From NCBI RefSeq assembly GCF_028610625.1, contig NZ_JAQQWU010000005.1, positions 183,119 through 247,118 of the forward strand: a stretch of DNA of 64,000 bases. Reading direction: 5' to 3'. The notes below the pieces were generated by a model. That model did no database searches. It saw only the letters and a program-made list of their open reading frames with translations, and was not told the origin of the DNA. This document shows positions 40,975 to 49,814 of the stretch, one piece after another. The position numbers and the translations under genes were made by a program. The stretch comes from Guptibacillus spartinae (lineage in GTDB: Bacteria; Bacillota; Bacilli; Bacillales; Guptibacillaceae). How positions within the stretch are numbered: the stretch's first letter is position 1; every line of letters starts with the position of its first letter.

Positions 40975-42438
40975 TCATTTGCTTTCTGACTGGATTGGTT
41001 TACCGATATACCAATTGTGAAGCTTAACTTCACCATCCATCGAGTTAAACGAAAGGGATTCACATGGATGATCTGGATAAACCAAACTAGTTAGTGCATA
41101 CTGGCCCTCGTTAATAAATAATTCTATCGAAGAAGAATCGATTATTATTCTGAAATTAAGCTTTGTCATATTATCGATTTTCACTTTCTGATCACTAATA
41201 AAATTTGTTGAGAAGTCAATTATACCTGAATCTTTACGCACTAGACGTACTTCCTTGTTATTGTAATCGATTTCAATTTTAGTGAACTGGTCATTCGAAT
41301 GATTCAAAACGATTTCAAGCTGTGCAGCATCTTGCCTTTCAATCGATAGTGAACAATTTACATATGACTTTCCTATTTGAAAAGTCCTTGTTCCATTTGC
41401 ATAAATCATTTCTTCATCCAAGGCTACATTCAAGAAATAGGACTCCAGTTCTTTTACTGGCAATTGATACACATAATATTCTCCTTCTATTTCTTGAAGA
41501 GAGAGTTCTCTTGGAAGAGTCATTTGGCTTCTCCACCCATTCGTCGGTACCTCATTTGCATAGCGCCAGTTACTCATCCACCCTAGATAAATTCTTCGAC
41601 CATCCTTTTCCGGAATATCAGAAAAACTTACTCCTGCGTAGTTATCTTTACCAAAATCTAACAAACAACTCGAATCTTGATCTGATGCAAAGGTTTGACC
41701 ATCAAATTCACCAATAAAATACTGTGTTTGTGATCCGGTTTCAAAATCAGGATTATCGCCAACACTTACGAAAAGCACCCATTTTTTTTCGTTACTTTCA
41801 GACACCTTTAGCTGAAATAAATCGGGACATTCCCACACCCCATGATGAAGCCCAATCCCCTCTCCAAATTCACTTTCAAACTCCCAATCAATTAAATTAG
41901 GTGACGAGTAGAAGCTAATTGTTTGCCCTGTCGCTAATACCATGATCCATTTGTTCGTTTGTTCATACCAAAATACCTTTGGATCTCTAAAATCAATTTT
42001 TGATTCACTTGCTAGCACAGGATTCCCCTCATACTTTTTCCAGGTTCTCCCTCGATCACTACTGTATGCGATGGCCTGAGTCTGATTCGGTTCTTCCCCT
42101 TCTTTTCCATCAAGATGATAAGTGAAGATAGCTACTAATCCTGGTTCATTTGGAAAGAAGCCGGTCGTATTTTCCCAATCTACGACAGCACTCCCTGAAA
42201 AAATCATTCCCACCTTATCTGGATATAAGGCAATATCAAGCTCTTCCCACTCTATTAAATCTTTACTAACTGCATGTCCCCAATGCATTGGTCCCCAGAT
42301 CGTACTATACGGATGATATTGATAGAACAAATGATACTCTCCATCAAAGAAAACTAATCCATTTGGGTCATTCATCCAGTTGTTTTGGGGTGCAAAATGT
42401 AGATGTGGTCTGTGCTTTCCTAAAGCGTTTGTTTTCAT
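40975..42438 (-). CDS. GH32 beta-fructosidase (intracellular levanase/sucrase type)
   Basis: This encodes 487 residues. The GH32 catalytic triad motifs are complete: WMNDPNG (residues 21-27, nucleophile Asp24), FRDPKVF near 150 and WECPDLF with the acid/base Glu near 206. A C-terminal beta-sandwich domain follows. No signal peptide is present, so it acts in the cytoplasm on fructosides brought in by the adjacent ABC transporter. It hydrolyses terminal fructose from sucrose, levan- or inulin-type oligosaccharides. It is the last gene of the operon; GGAGGATG precedes the ATG. Confidence 0.9.
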   Translation of the reverse strand: MKTNALGKHRPHLHFAPQNNWMNDPNGLVFFDGEYHLFYQYHPYSTIWGPMHWGHAVSKDLIEWEELDIALYPDKVGMIFSGSAVVDWENTTGFFPNEPGLVAIFTYHLDGKEGEEPNQTQAIAYSSDRGRTWKKYEGNPVLASESKIDFRDPKVFWYEQTNKWIMVLATGQTISFYSSPNLIDWEFESEFGEGIGLHHGVWECPDLFQLKVSESNEKKWVLFVSVGDNPDFETGSQTQYFIGEFDGQTFASDQDSSCLLDFGKDNYAGVSFSDIPEKDGRRIYLGWMSNWRYANEVPTNGWRSQMTLPRELSLQEIEGEYYVYQLPVKELESYFLNVALDEEMIYANGTRTFQIGKSYVNCSLSIERQDAAQLEIVLNHSNDQFTKIEIDYNNKEVRLVRKDSGIIDFSTNFISDQKVKIDNMTKLNFRIIIDSSSIELFINEGQYALTSLVYPDHPCESLSFNSMDGEVKLHNWYIGKPIQSESK

Positions 42439-42477
42439 TTGTCATCCTCCATTTTGATAGATATCATTTTTAGCAAT

Positions 42478-43320
42478 TTATTTAATTCCAGTTCCTGATC
42501 CGCCAAGCCCTTGCAATAAGTATTTCTGCGCTACGATGTAGACAATGATGAGCGGAATAGTCGAAAGGGTAAGGATTGCCATCACCTGATTGGTATAAAC
42601 AGGAGGGGTTGAATTAATATTAGTAATGGCAACTTGTAGTGGGAACTTTTCTGTATCTGTTAAGACCATTAATGGCCATAAGTAATCATTCCAACTTGCG
42701 ATAAAAGAGAGCGTTCCTACTGTTGCGATCGCTGGTTTAGACATAGGTAAAATAATCTTCCAAAAGATTGTCCAATAGTTCGCACCGTCCAATTGAACAG
42801 ATTCAATAATTTCATCTGGAACAGCTTTGAAGAAATTTCGAAAAAGGTAGATAAATAACATATTTGCAAGCATCGGCAATACAACTGCTAGTCTAGTATT
42901 TAGGATTCCAAGCTCATGTGCGACGGTAAATTGTGTAATGATCAGTGTTTCCATTGGGACTATTAAGAGTGACAAAAGCAAGCCAAATAGAAACTTTTTT
43001 CCAGTGAAGTTAAATTTGGCAAACGCATACCCTGCCATCGCATTGACTACGATTGAACCCGCGGTGACAATAACTGCGTACATGACGCTATTAAACACAT
43101 ATTTCAATACATCAAATCTTGCAAATAAATCTTGATATGTTTGAAACCACTCTGAAGGATTCACTGAAGGAAAGAATGATTGAATCGTTCCCATATCAAC
43201 ATAGATGTCTCCTTCAGGTTTCATTGAGGATGCAATCATCCAGATCATCGGAAAAATAAAAATAGATGCTAATAGAATGAGAAACGTATATTCTATAACT
43301 CTCTTAACCGGCGTGCTCAT
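42478..43320 (-). CDS. sugar ABC transporter permease (MalG type)
   Basis: This encodes 280 residues and six membrane helices. The ABC-coupling EAA loop reads ESVQLDGANYWTIFWKIILPM near residue 185. It is the second permease of a CUT1 carbohydrate importer, 2 bases from the partner permease gene, with GGGGATGA just before the start. Context suggests fructo-oligosaccharide transport. Confidence 0.9.
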   Translation of the reverse strand: MSTPVKRVIEYTFLILLASIFIFPMIWMIASSMKPEGDIYVDMGTIQSFFPSVNPSEWFQTYQDLFARFDVLKYVFNSVMYAVIVTAGSIVVNAMAGYAFAKFNFTGKKFLFGLLLSLLIVPMETLIITQFTVAHELGILNTRLAVVLPMLANMLFIYLFRNFFKAVPDEIIESVQLDGANYWTIFWKIILPMSKPAIATVGTLSFIASWNDYLWPLMVLTDTEKFPLQVAITNINSTPPVYTNQVMAILTLSTIPLIIVYIVAQKYLLQGLGGSGTGIK

Positions 43321-43322
43321 GA

Positions 43323-44198
43323 TTAATCATCCCCCTTTGATAGCTTGTTTTGAACAATTGTTATCAATCCAATGACAACTCCAAAGACAACCGTCATAGC
43401 ACTTGAATAACCAATTAAGCGATCCGAAAATCCTGATTGATATATATAATAAACTGGGGTCATCGTGGAATTCATTGGTCCTCCTTGCGTCATCACCATT
43501 GGCTGAATGATCAACTTAAATGCTGCTATAAAAGTTGTAATCATAATTAATAAGGTTGTCGGCCTTAACAGCGGCAGGGTAATGTGAATAAAATTTTGCC
43601 ATTTGTTTGCGCCATCAATTTTACTAGCTTCATAAACACTGCCAGGAATATTTTGAAGACCAGCCAGAAAGATCAACATCTGGTAACCAGCACCTTGCCA
43701 GGCAGATACAAATACGATGGTATAGAGAGCTTGTTTAGGACTCGAAAGAAAAGGCTGGGGATCGATTCCCACTTTTTCCAGTAGAACGTTAATCAGTCCT
43801 TCAGATGGATTTAATAAATACAGCCATAGGACCGAAATAACAACTAAAGATAAAACCACTGGCGCAAAATAAGCTATTTTAAAGAAGATGTTTCCTTTTC
43901 TATTCTTATTGATCAAAAGCGCCAAGCCTAAGGCAGCTCCGATTTGGATTGGAATAACACAAACAACAAAGAGAACGATGTTTTTTAAGCTTTCTAAAAA
44001 TATAGGATCATTAAAAATTTCAATAAAGTTAGCTAACCCAACAAATTGTTTGTTGTCTGGGGTTAATAAATAATAATCAGTAAATGCGTAGTAAATGGCC
44101 ATTAATGCTGGAATGATTAAAAATAACCCCATTAATACCAGCGCAGGAGATAAGAATAAGTATGCGGGTAGATTCATACTGGAATTAAACTTCTTCAT
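43323..44198 (-). CDS. sugar ABC transporter permease (MalF type)
   Basis: This encodes 291 residues and six helices. The EAA loop reads EASKIDGANKWQNFIHITLPL near residue 190. It pairs with the MalG-type permease to form the channel of a CUT1 importer. AAAAGGAG precedes the ATG. No ATPase gene is in the cluster, so a shared MsmX-like ATPase encoded elsewhere probably drives it. Confidence 0.9.
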   Translation of the reverse strand: MKKFNSSMNLPAYLFLSPALVLMGLFLIIPALMAIYYAFTDYYLLTPDNKQFVGLANFIEIFNDPIFLESLKNIVLFVVCVIPIQIGAALGLALLINKNRKGNIFFKIAYFAPVVLSLVVISVLWLYLLNPSEGLINVLLEKVGIDPQPFLSSPKQALYTIVFVSAWQGAGYQMLIFLAGLQNIPGSVYEASKIDGANKWQNFIHITLPLLRPTTLLIMITTFIAAFKLIIQPMVMTQGGPMNSTMTPVYYIYQSGFSDRLIGYSSAMTVVFGVVIGLITIVQNKLSKGDD

Positions 44199-44261
44199 CT
44201 TTGATGTCTCCTTTTAAATGTAAACCGACCTGAATCAAGACAGGTCGGTTTACGAATTCTA

Positions 44262-45545
44262 TTATTGTAACGCTTTATCAATTTGTGAAGCCTTGTCGTC
44301 GAGCAGTTTTTGAATGTCTTGATTTTCTTCAAAGTAAGTTAAGTCACTAATCGTTTCCTGGAACGTACGACTCACTTTTGGATATTGAGGAAGTACCGGT
44401 CGTGCATGTGCCGATTTTGCATTTTGATTAATTAGAACTTGCATTTGAGGCGAAACTTCTTCTCTAATTTCTTCAATGACAGAAGTCGCAGCTGGTAAGA
44501 CACTATTCTCCAAACTGATTTTCGTAAGTGCCTCTGTTGTCGTTAGGAAATCAATAAGCGCACCGGCCGCTTCCTCCTTATCGGTTGTTGCTGACATCGC
44601 ATATTGCCATGAGCCGGATGGGGAAACTAATTCGTTTGTTTCAGGTGATGTTGGATAAGGCATTACGCCATACTCTATATCAGGGTAACTACTGTTCATT
44701 TCAGCAATCGTCCAAGAACCTGTCATCATCATTGGATATTTACCTGTTTGAAATCCTTTTTCTACAGGAGTCTTCGTCGTGTATCCTTTTTCAACCAATC
44801 CTTGGATGAAACTCATTGTTTTTACGCTATTTTCATCATTAAATACCCCGGTTGCCTTCGTTCCATCTTCAGAGACAATGTTTCCACCTTGGGACCATAG
44901 AAAAGGCGTAAAAGCGTACATTAACCATTCACTTTGATCCTTTAAGCCCATGTCAATAGCTGGTTGATTATACTCTTTGACAAGGGTTTCACTTAAATCT
45001 TCAAACTCATTCCAGTTCCACGGTTCTTCAACTGTTGGAAGGGTTGCTAAATCAATTCCTGCCTCTTCTAACATTTGCTTATTATAGAAAATTCCTACGC
45101 CTGATTCTGAATAGCCAACGGCATATAATTGATCATTATAAGTCCCTTGCTGAATAATACTTGGTAATAAATCATCTTTATTGCTGATATAGTCTCCGAT
45201 TGGGGCAATCATACCCGCCTCTGCATATGCAGCAGTGTTTGGGCCATCAAGAGTTAGCACATCAGGTAATGAATCCGTTGTCAAAGCTGCGTTTATTTTA
45301 TCCTCATAACCACCACCGCTTCCACTTCTAGGAATAAATTCAATTTTGGCTGTGTAGCCATCTTCATTTTCTTCGTTAAATTGATCAATAAGACTTTGCA
45401 TTGCTTTACCTTCAGCTGTTTCATTTGAAGTATGAACCCACATGGACACTTCATTTGCGTTTTCGCTTGATGTCTGCTCATTACTACATGCTGTGACCAC
45501 CACTGCTAAACACATACAAAAAACTAGTAAGATTAACTTTTTCAC
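44262..45545 (-). CDS. sugar ABC transporter substrate-binding lipoprotein
   Basis: This encodes 427 residues of solute-binding family 1. A signal peptide with lipobox VTAC (Cys about residue 20) is followed by the mature domain (NEVSMWVHTSNETAEGKA, LTTDSLPDVLTLDGP, TGKYPMMMTGSWTIAE). It delivers an oligosaccharide, probably a fructan fragment, to the permease pair. It is the first gene of the operon, with a GTG start after GGGAGGG. Transcription starts at a promoter overlapped by twin LacI-type operators. Confidence 0.88.
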   Translation of the reverse strand: MKKLILLVFCMCLAVVVTACSNEQTSSENANEVSMWVHTSNETAEGKAMQSLIDQFNEENEDGYTAKIEFIPRSGSGGGYEDKINAALTTDSLPDVLTLDGPNTAAYAEAGMIAPIGDYISNKDDLLPSIIQQGTYNDQLYAVGYSESGVGIFYNKQMLEEAGIDLATLPTVEEPWNWNEFEDLSETLVKEYNQPAIDMGLKDQSEWLMYAFTPFLWSQGGNIVSEDGTKATGVFNDENSVKTMSFIQGLVEKGYTTKTPVEKGFQTGKYPMMMTGSWTIAEMNSSYPDIEYGVMPYPTSPETNELVSPSGSWQYAMSATTDKEEAAGALIDFLTTTEALTKISLENSVLPAATSVIEEIREEVSPQMQVLINQNAKSAHARPVLPQYPKVSRTFQETISDLTYFEENQDIQKLLDDKASQIDKALQ

Positions 45546-45655
45546 TTCTTATTCCCTCCCCTTTTAAATAACGAAAATGACTTTACTTCATAAAACCATG
45601 ACAAGAAAAATCCATACTATTAAGACTGCAGCAAATGTAACCGCCTACATTCATT

Positions 45656-45694
45656 ATAATATGTCAACCGGTTTCACATGTCAACCGGTTGACA
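45656..45694 (-). promoter_or_regulatory. fructan operon promoter with twin LacI-family operators
   Basis: On the minus strand TTGACA (45684-45679) and TATTAT (45661-45656) are 17 bases apart. TGTCAACCGGTTGACA at 45679-45694 is a perfect 16-base palindrome covering the -35. An imperfect copy (TGTCAACCGGTTTCAC) at 45662-45677 fills the spacer. The centres are 17 bases apart. The adjacent LacI-family protein is the obvious repressor. Confidence 0.85.
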
Positions 45695-45755
45695 TAAATT
45701 ATCTTAAAAATGTGACTACTACTTCGAAAGAAAGAAGCGTGGGAGTTTATCGCTC

Positions 45756-46724
45756 TTACTTTCTAGTAGTATCACTTTCGATTAATCTTACGGGTATGAT
45801 CGTTTCTGACTGAAAATCCTCTTCATTATTGATCTGCTTTAACAGTATTTCTAATGCGATTACGGCGATATCTCTTATAGGTTGCTCAACGGTACTTAGT
45901 TCTGGAAGTAATAACCTTGTCGTTTCTGTGCCATCATATCCAATCACCTTTAATTGCGTTGGGATATCTATTCCCCTTCTCCTCGCCTCTTGCATCACTC
46001 TTGAAGCAATTAAATCATCACTAGCAAAAATACCATCTACCTCCGGATTTTCATTAAATAAGCGAGAAAAAACGGAATCATTTGAATCATATTCATACGT
46101 AAGCGGTGTCAATTGATTGTTTTTCATAACCTCTTCATACGCTTTCCGCCGCTTGTTTGCTGGAGTTTCTAACGAAATCGGCCCATTAATATGAATGATT
46201 GTTTTACATCCTTTATTAATTAATAATTGTGTGGCTTTTTCTCCTCCCTGGTAATTATCACTTGATACAACAGGAATTTTTTTTGATAAATAACGATCAA
46301 TACCCACTACAGGAAGATTAGGGTCTTCGTATTCCTTGATTCCTTTATTATGTGCTCCTGCAATAATGCCATCAACTTGATTTCGTTGTAACATTTTCAA
46401 GTAACCTCTTTCTTTATCTTCCCTTCCCTGGCTGTTACAAAGGAGCACCTTGTATCCAAGTGAAGCAGCGATGTTTTCTAAATGAAAAATAAGTTGTCCA
46501 TAAAATGGATTGCTTGTTGTAGGGAAAATAAGGCCAATCAGAAATGTTTTTTTGATGAATAGAGATCGAGCAACTTCATTTGGATAATAGTTTAGTTCTT
46601 CCATCGCTTTATGAACTTTTTCTCTCGTTTTATCACCTATGTATCCTCGATTATTTAGCACACGAGAAACCGTAGTAGGTGATACCCCGGCCACTTTAGC
46701 AACGTCTTCAATTTTCGGCTTCAC
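45756..46724 (-). CDS. LacI-family repressor of the fructan operon
   Basis: This encodes 322 residues. The helix-turn-helix IEDVAKVAGVSPTTVSRVLNN starts at residue 4, followed by the hinge helix YYPNEVARSL near 48. The periplasmic-binding-like effector domain follows (VVGIDRYLSKKIPVV, GIFASDDLIASRVMQEA). It probably releases the twin operators when a fructoside or fructose phosphate is present. The GTG at 46724 is chosen because GGAGGGGGGG lies 5 bases upstream. An upstream in-frame ATG at 46769 has no such site. Confidence 0.9.
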   Translation of the reverse strand: MKPKIEDVAKVAGVSPTTVSRVLNNRGYIGDKTREKVHKAMEELNYYPNEVARSLFIKKTFLIGLIFPTTSNPFYGQLIFHLENIAASLGYKVLLCNSQGREDKERGYLKMLQRNQVDGIIAGAHNKGIKEYEDPNLPVVGIDRYLSKKIPVVSSDNYQGGEKATQLLINKGCKTIIHINGPISLETPANKRRKAYEEVMKNNQLTPLTYEYDSNDSVFSRLFNENPEVDGIFASDDLIASRVMQEARRRGIDIPTQLKVIGYDGTETTRLLLPELSTVEQPIRDIAVIALEILLKQINNEEDFQSETIIPVRLIESDTTRK

Positions 46725-46860
46725 ATTAACCCCCCCCTCCCTCTCATCATTGAGAGCGATCATTATCATTTATTTACCGACCATAATCTTATCATACTTT
46801 GCTAATGATGTAGAACTGTACCTTTCTGCTCTCTTTTAAGTAGACATATCCCCCTTCTAA

Positions 46861-46889
46861 TTGACTTTGAATATAAAACGAGCTATAGT
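46861..46889 (+). promoter_or_regulatory. sigma-A promoter of the Mn-riboswitch transcript
   Basis: TTGACT (46861-46866) and TATAGT (46884-46889) are 17 bases apart, immediately before the riboswitch. Confidence 0.75.
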
Positions 46890-46896
46890 TAGCTTA

Positions 46897-46992
46897 ACAA
46901 GGGGAGTAGCGACCGGTATCGGCTGATGAATCATCAATACGGTATGGAAATACCTGGTTCATCGGGCTAAGTTTTTTAGTACGCAAGACCTT
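46897..46992 (+). ncRNA. yybP-ykoY (manganese) riboswitch
   Basis: The two conserved sequence blocks are present: AAGGGGAGTAGC at 46899-46910 and GCAAGACCTT at 46983-46992, separated by paired arms (TGATGAATCATCA, ACGGTATGGAAATACC). These are the L1 and L3 parts that dock to hold Mn2+ in this RNA family. Mn2+ binding normally turns the gene on by preventing terminator formation. Confidence 0.88.
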
Positions 46993-47022
46993 GGTACAAT
47001 TTTGTTGTGCCAGGGTTTTTTT
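46989..47022 (+). terminator. riboswitch expression-platform terminator
   Basis: CCTTGGTACAA pairs with TTGTGCCAGGG using G-U pairs, followed by seven or more Ts. Its 5' strand shares bases with the 3' end of the aptamer. Confidence 0.8.
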
Positions 47023-47049
47023 GTATGCGCTGGCGGAGAGGAGTTACAC

Positions 47050-48009
47050 ATGATTATTTTGATCTTTCTTCTTGCAGCAGCCGTCGTGGTTGGTGCCGCT
47101 ATTTACCTGAATCAGTTCGGTGATGTCATTAGCAAAAAGTCATCTTTAAGCGGAGCCGTCGTTGGGACATTCCTGATTGCAGGGGCCACGTCTTTGCCGG
47201 AGTTAACAACGAGTCTAACCGCTGTCTATATTGATAATCCAGATATTGCAGTCGGTAATATGCTAGGAAGCAATATCTTTAATCTATTAATTCTAGCGGT
47301 TGTTGATGTCATTTATCGAAGACGGAGATTATATCAGAAGGTGAACACGAAAGCGCATGTGCCTTCTGCCCTTGTCGGCCTTCTGTTTCTCGCCATTCTT
47401 ATTGTCTCGTTATTATTACCTGGAACGGTTTCTATCTTTGGTATAGGAATTGAAATGATTTTCATTGTACTCCTATATGTGCTTTCGATGAAAAGCATTT
47501 CGGAGGATGACGGGGAAGAAGAAGATCTTCCTACAAAAGATCTTACGCTTCGTACCGCAGTGATTGGATTTATTGTTGCCGCGTTGATTGTTTTTGTTTC
47601 AGGTAGCATTCTCTCCATTTCAGGTGACCGCCTTGCAGAAGTGACAGGGATGAATTCAAGCTTTGTCGGTAGCTTTTTAATTGCTGCATCTACTTCACTA
47701 CCAGAACTTGTCACAGTTCTAGCAGCTTTTAAACTAGCAAACTATAACATGGCGATTGGTTCGATTCTTGGTAGTAACCTTTTCAATATTCAACTTCTAG
47801 CCCTTACTGATGTGTTATATAGAGAAGGACCGATCCTTGCTGCTGTTGATTTCTCTCATATTTTTATCGCATGCCTGGGGCTGTTGATGACAATCGTCAT
47901 TTTGTATTTGCTTCTTCGACCATCAACTGGGCGTAGTTCTTGGCGCTACGCTGCGCCATCGCTCCTCATGGCTCTACTCTATGTCGTTGTTTCATATGTT
48001 TTATTCTAA
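47050..48009 (+). CDS. CaCA-family cation antiporter (YrbG-like)
   Basis: This encodes 319 residues and ten helices in two inverted repeats. Each carries the alpha-motif: GATSLPELTTSLTA near residue 43 with GSNIFNLL near 70, and AASTSLPELVTVLAA near 212 with GSNLFNIQL near 240. The acidic linker (DDGEEED) lies between the halves. The family exchanges Na+ or H+ for Ca2+ and similar cations. Because a manganese riboswitch controls it, Mn2+ export is the most likely job here; that is inference. GAGAGGAG precedes the ATG. Confidence 0.9.
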   Translation: MIILIFLLAAAVVVGAAIYLNQFGDVISKKSSLSGAVVGTFLIAGATSLPELTTSLTAVYIDNPDIAVGNMLGSNIFNLLILAVVDVIYRRRRLYQKVNTKAHVPSALVGLLFLAILIVSLLLPGTVSIFGIGIEMIFIVLLYVLSMKSISEDDGEEEDLPTKDLTLRTAVIGFIVAALIVFVSGSILSISGDRLAEVTGMNSSFVGSFLIAASTSLPELVTVLAAFKLANYNMAIGSILGSNLFNIQLLALTDVLYREGPILAAVDFSHIFIACLGLLMTIVILYLLLRPSTGRSSWRYAAPSLLMALLYVVVSYVLF

Positions 48010-48053
48010 AAAGAAAAGCGTGCTGACACGATGTCAGCACGCTTTTCTTTTTC
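48009..48053. terminator. bidirectional terminator
   Basis: AAAAGCGTGCTGACA pairs with TGTCAGCACGCTTTT between the convergent exchanger and SDR genes, with T-tracts on both strands. Confidence 0.9.
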
Positions 48054-48062
48054 GTTAGTCTC

Positions 48063-48839
48063 TTAATCTCGAAAACCACCGTCTGAATGAATGATTTGTC
48101 CTGTTATCCAACTCGCGTCATCACTCGCTAGAAAGTTTACTAAACGTGCTGCATCTTCCGGCATACCAATTCTCCCCGTAGGAAATTTTGGTTTTAAGAA
48201 GTCTTGTGTCGCCTTATCCATGTAGCCTGAATTCGTGGGACCGGGGTCAATTGCGTTAACTGTTATATGATGAGGAGCAACCTCAGTTGCAAATGAAGTT
48301 GTAAAAGCGGAGATCGCTCCTTTCGTTGTAATATAGGGCAGGTTTCCGGGCTGAGGACTTTTGTCCTGTCCAGAAACGAAATGGATGATTCGTCCACTAA
48401 AAGCCTTTTTCTTAAGGTGTCTCGCAAATGCAACAGATAGCATACACGTCCCCCTCACATTTACCGCATAATGCTCATCAAGGACATCTGCTGTTAACTG
48501 TTCATGACTCATTTCTACACAATGTGTGGCGTTGTTCACTAGTACTGAAAGCTGGCCGGTCATTTGTTGAACGCGCTCCAAAAGTCTTTCCGGCGCATCC
48601 CTTTCACTTAAATCCAGCTCCATTGACTCCACGTTCACACCGTGTTCCCTTAACTCATTTTCAAAACTTTCAGCCCACTTCATTTCTGCATCAGCGTAAC
48701 CTGTATTAAAATCGTATGGCGAAAAATGAGTGAAAAATAAATGGAAACCTTGCCGAGCTAACTCTCGACAAATCGCAGCCCCTATCCCATTTGGGCGACT
48801 TGCCCCTGTGACAACCGCAATTTTTCTACTATGATTCAT
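48063..48839 (-). CDS. SDR-family oxidoreductase
   Basis: This encodes 258 residues. The coenzyme motif is VTGASRPNGIGAAI (residue 10 on), a slightly expanded TGxxxGxG. VNNAT lies near 105, and the catalytic YITTK with Ser near 150-165 is intact. The sequence ends in GQIIHSDGGFRD. The inserted residues after the Rossmann strand (SPYDFNTGYADAEMKW) suggest a subgroup with its own substrate, which is unknown. ATG 48839 has GGGAGGAAGG upstream. Confidence 0.85.
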   Translation of the reverse strand: MNHSRKIAVVTGASRPNGIGAAICRELARQGFHLFFTHFSPYDFNTGYADAEMKWAESFENELREHGVNVESMELDLSERDAPERLLERVQQMTGQLSVLVNNATHCVEMSHEQLTADVLDEHYAVNVRGTCMLSVAFARHLKKKAFSGRIIHFVSGQDKSPQPGNLPYITTKGAISAFTTSFATEVAPHHITVNAIDPGPTNSGYMDKATQDFLKPKFPTGRIGMPEDAARLVNFLASDDASWITGQIIHSDGGFRD

Positions 48840-49208
48840 TTTACCTTCCTCCCTTTTGAAGGCACACCCGTACACGTATGAGAGGAAATGAAGAAAAGGG
48901 CAAAATCTACTAAAGCCCTGTCCAAATCATTTATCAATCATGAACGTGATGAACCTGTACTAGCTTCATTAACAGGCCTATCCCCTTGTTTGAAACGGGT
49001 TGAACGATAACAAGATTTCTCCACACATGTTCCTACTCCCCTTTCCTTTCATCTCCATTTTTAAATATATCAAAGCGATACTAATAAGCAAGAAAATTCA
49101 GTTAGATAAGTAGGTAACAGCAATAATACCTTTAATTCGAGAATTAAGAGTTTAAAATAGTCATACTAGTGGAAATAAGAAATAACTACCAAAATAAGGA
49201 GAAACGGC
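48840..49208. other. intergenic region before the sigma-like gene
   Basis: A 40-codon frame (48888-49010, plus) starts close after GAGAGG but shows no recognisable features, so it is only a weak candidate. A possible sigma-B promoter is at 49150-49176. Nothing else is evident. Confidence 0.35.
49150..49176 (+). promoter_or_regulatory. possible sigma-B promoter
   Basis: GTTTAA at 49150-49155 and GGAAAT at 49171-49176 are 15 bases apart, resembling GTTTAA-N12-15-GGG(A/T)A(A/T). It lies 33 bases before the sigma-like gene. Confidence 0.35.
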
Positions 49209-49475
49209 ATGCCTAATCCAAACACGATCATTCAACGACTAGTCGAGAAAGATCAAGATTCGTTGAATGAATTGTACGATACGTATTCTCGTCATCTTTC
49301 AATCCTTCTCACAAAGACAGGAACTGACCCTATTAATCATGAGAGAATTATGATGCAAGTTTTTCAATTAATATGGTCTTCCCCCACGATTCTTTCGAAA
49401 GACAAACACCTTTCTGTAGCCATAACTAAACTTTGTCTGACATTAATCAAGGGCAACTATCCGCGTGTTTCTTAA
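49209..49475 (+). CDS. short sigma-70 region 2-like protein
   Basis: This encodes 88 residues. The pattern IIQRLVEKDQDSLNELYDTY at the start and ERIMMQVFQLIWSSP near 45 matches region 2 of ECF-type sigma factors. The protein ends before any region 4 DNA-binding helix-turn-helix. A good AAGGAG lies upstream of the ATG, so it is likely translated. It may be a decayed ECF sigma factor or a core-RNA-polymerase-binding fragment. I found no region 4 gene directly downstream. Confidence 0.6.
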   Translation: MPNPNTIIQRLVEKDQDSLNELYDTYSRHLSILLTKTGTDPINHERIMMQVFQLIWSSPTILSKDKHLSVAITKLCLTLIKGNYPRVS

Positions 49476-49814
49476 TAATCTACTTCCCAATCTATCGTTA
49501 AAGAGGGTCGTAACATTCTTCCCCCCCTTTTTTATTTACCCATCCTTCCATCGCTTTATCATTTTTAACATTTCACAATTAATGGGATGTTACACAATTG
49601 TTATGTTTAAAAAAGCAATTAAGTTCGTTGATCATGTAAAACCTTGTTATAATAGTTTTATAATAGTTGTAAAGTCAATTACCTTCATATCGCGATCATA
49701 TTGTTCCGATCCAACAGATGCCATCCTTGTGGAGATTTCCATGAGACGAGTGGATGAAATAATACACACTACTAATTAAAGAACGAATTCAGGTATCGAG
49801 AGGAGCATATTTGC
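49476..49814. other. intergenic region before the RsbR paralogue
   Basis: No gene is supported. A 104-codon frame here lacks coding character. The promoter at 49645 is the main feature. Confidence 0.45.
49645..49653 (+). promoter_or_regulatory. extended -10 promoter of the RsbR paralogue
   Basis: TGTTATAAT is a perfect extended -10; TTCGTT 18 bases upstream is a poor -35. Confidence 0.5.

Larger units (their letters stand above)
46725..47049. other. leader region of the CaCA exchanger gene
   Basis: This gap contains the promoter, the yybP-ykoY riboswitch and its terminator, listed separately. Confidence 0.6.

Noticed and set aside
42421..42445. catabolite-responsive element at the GH32 start
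   Set aside because: AAAGCGTTTG resembles part of a cre site, but the flanking half does not match the consensus.
48888..49010. 40-residue protein gene
   Set aside because: GAGAGG is too close to the ATG and the product shows no conserved-looking feature; mentioned only in the intergenic entry.
49465..49779. 104-codon frame after the sigma-like gene
   Set aside because: AT-rich, low-complexity product, no ribosome-binding site, and it contains the promoter of the RsbR paralogue.
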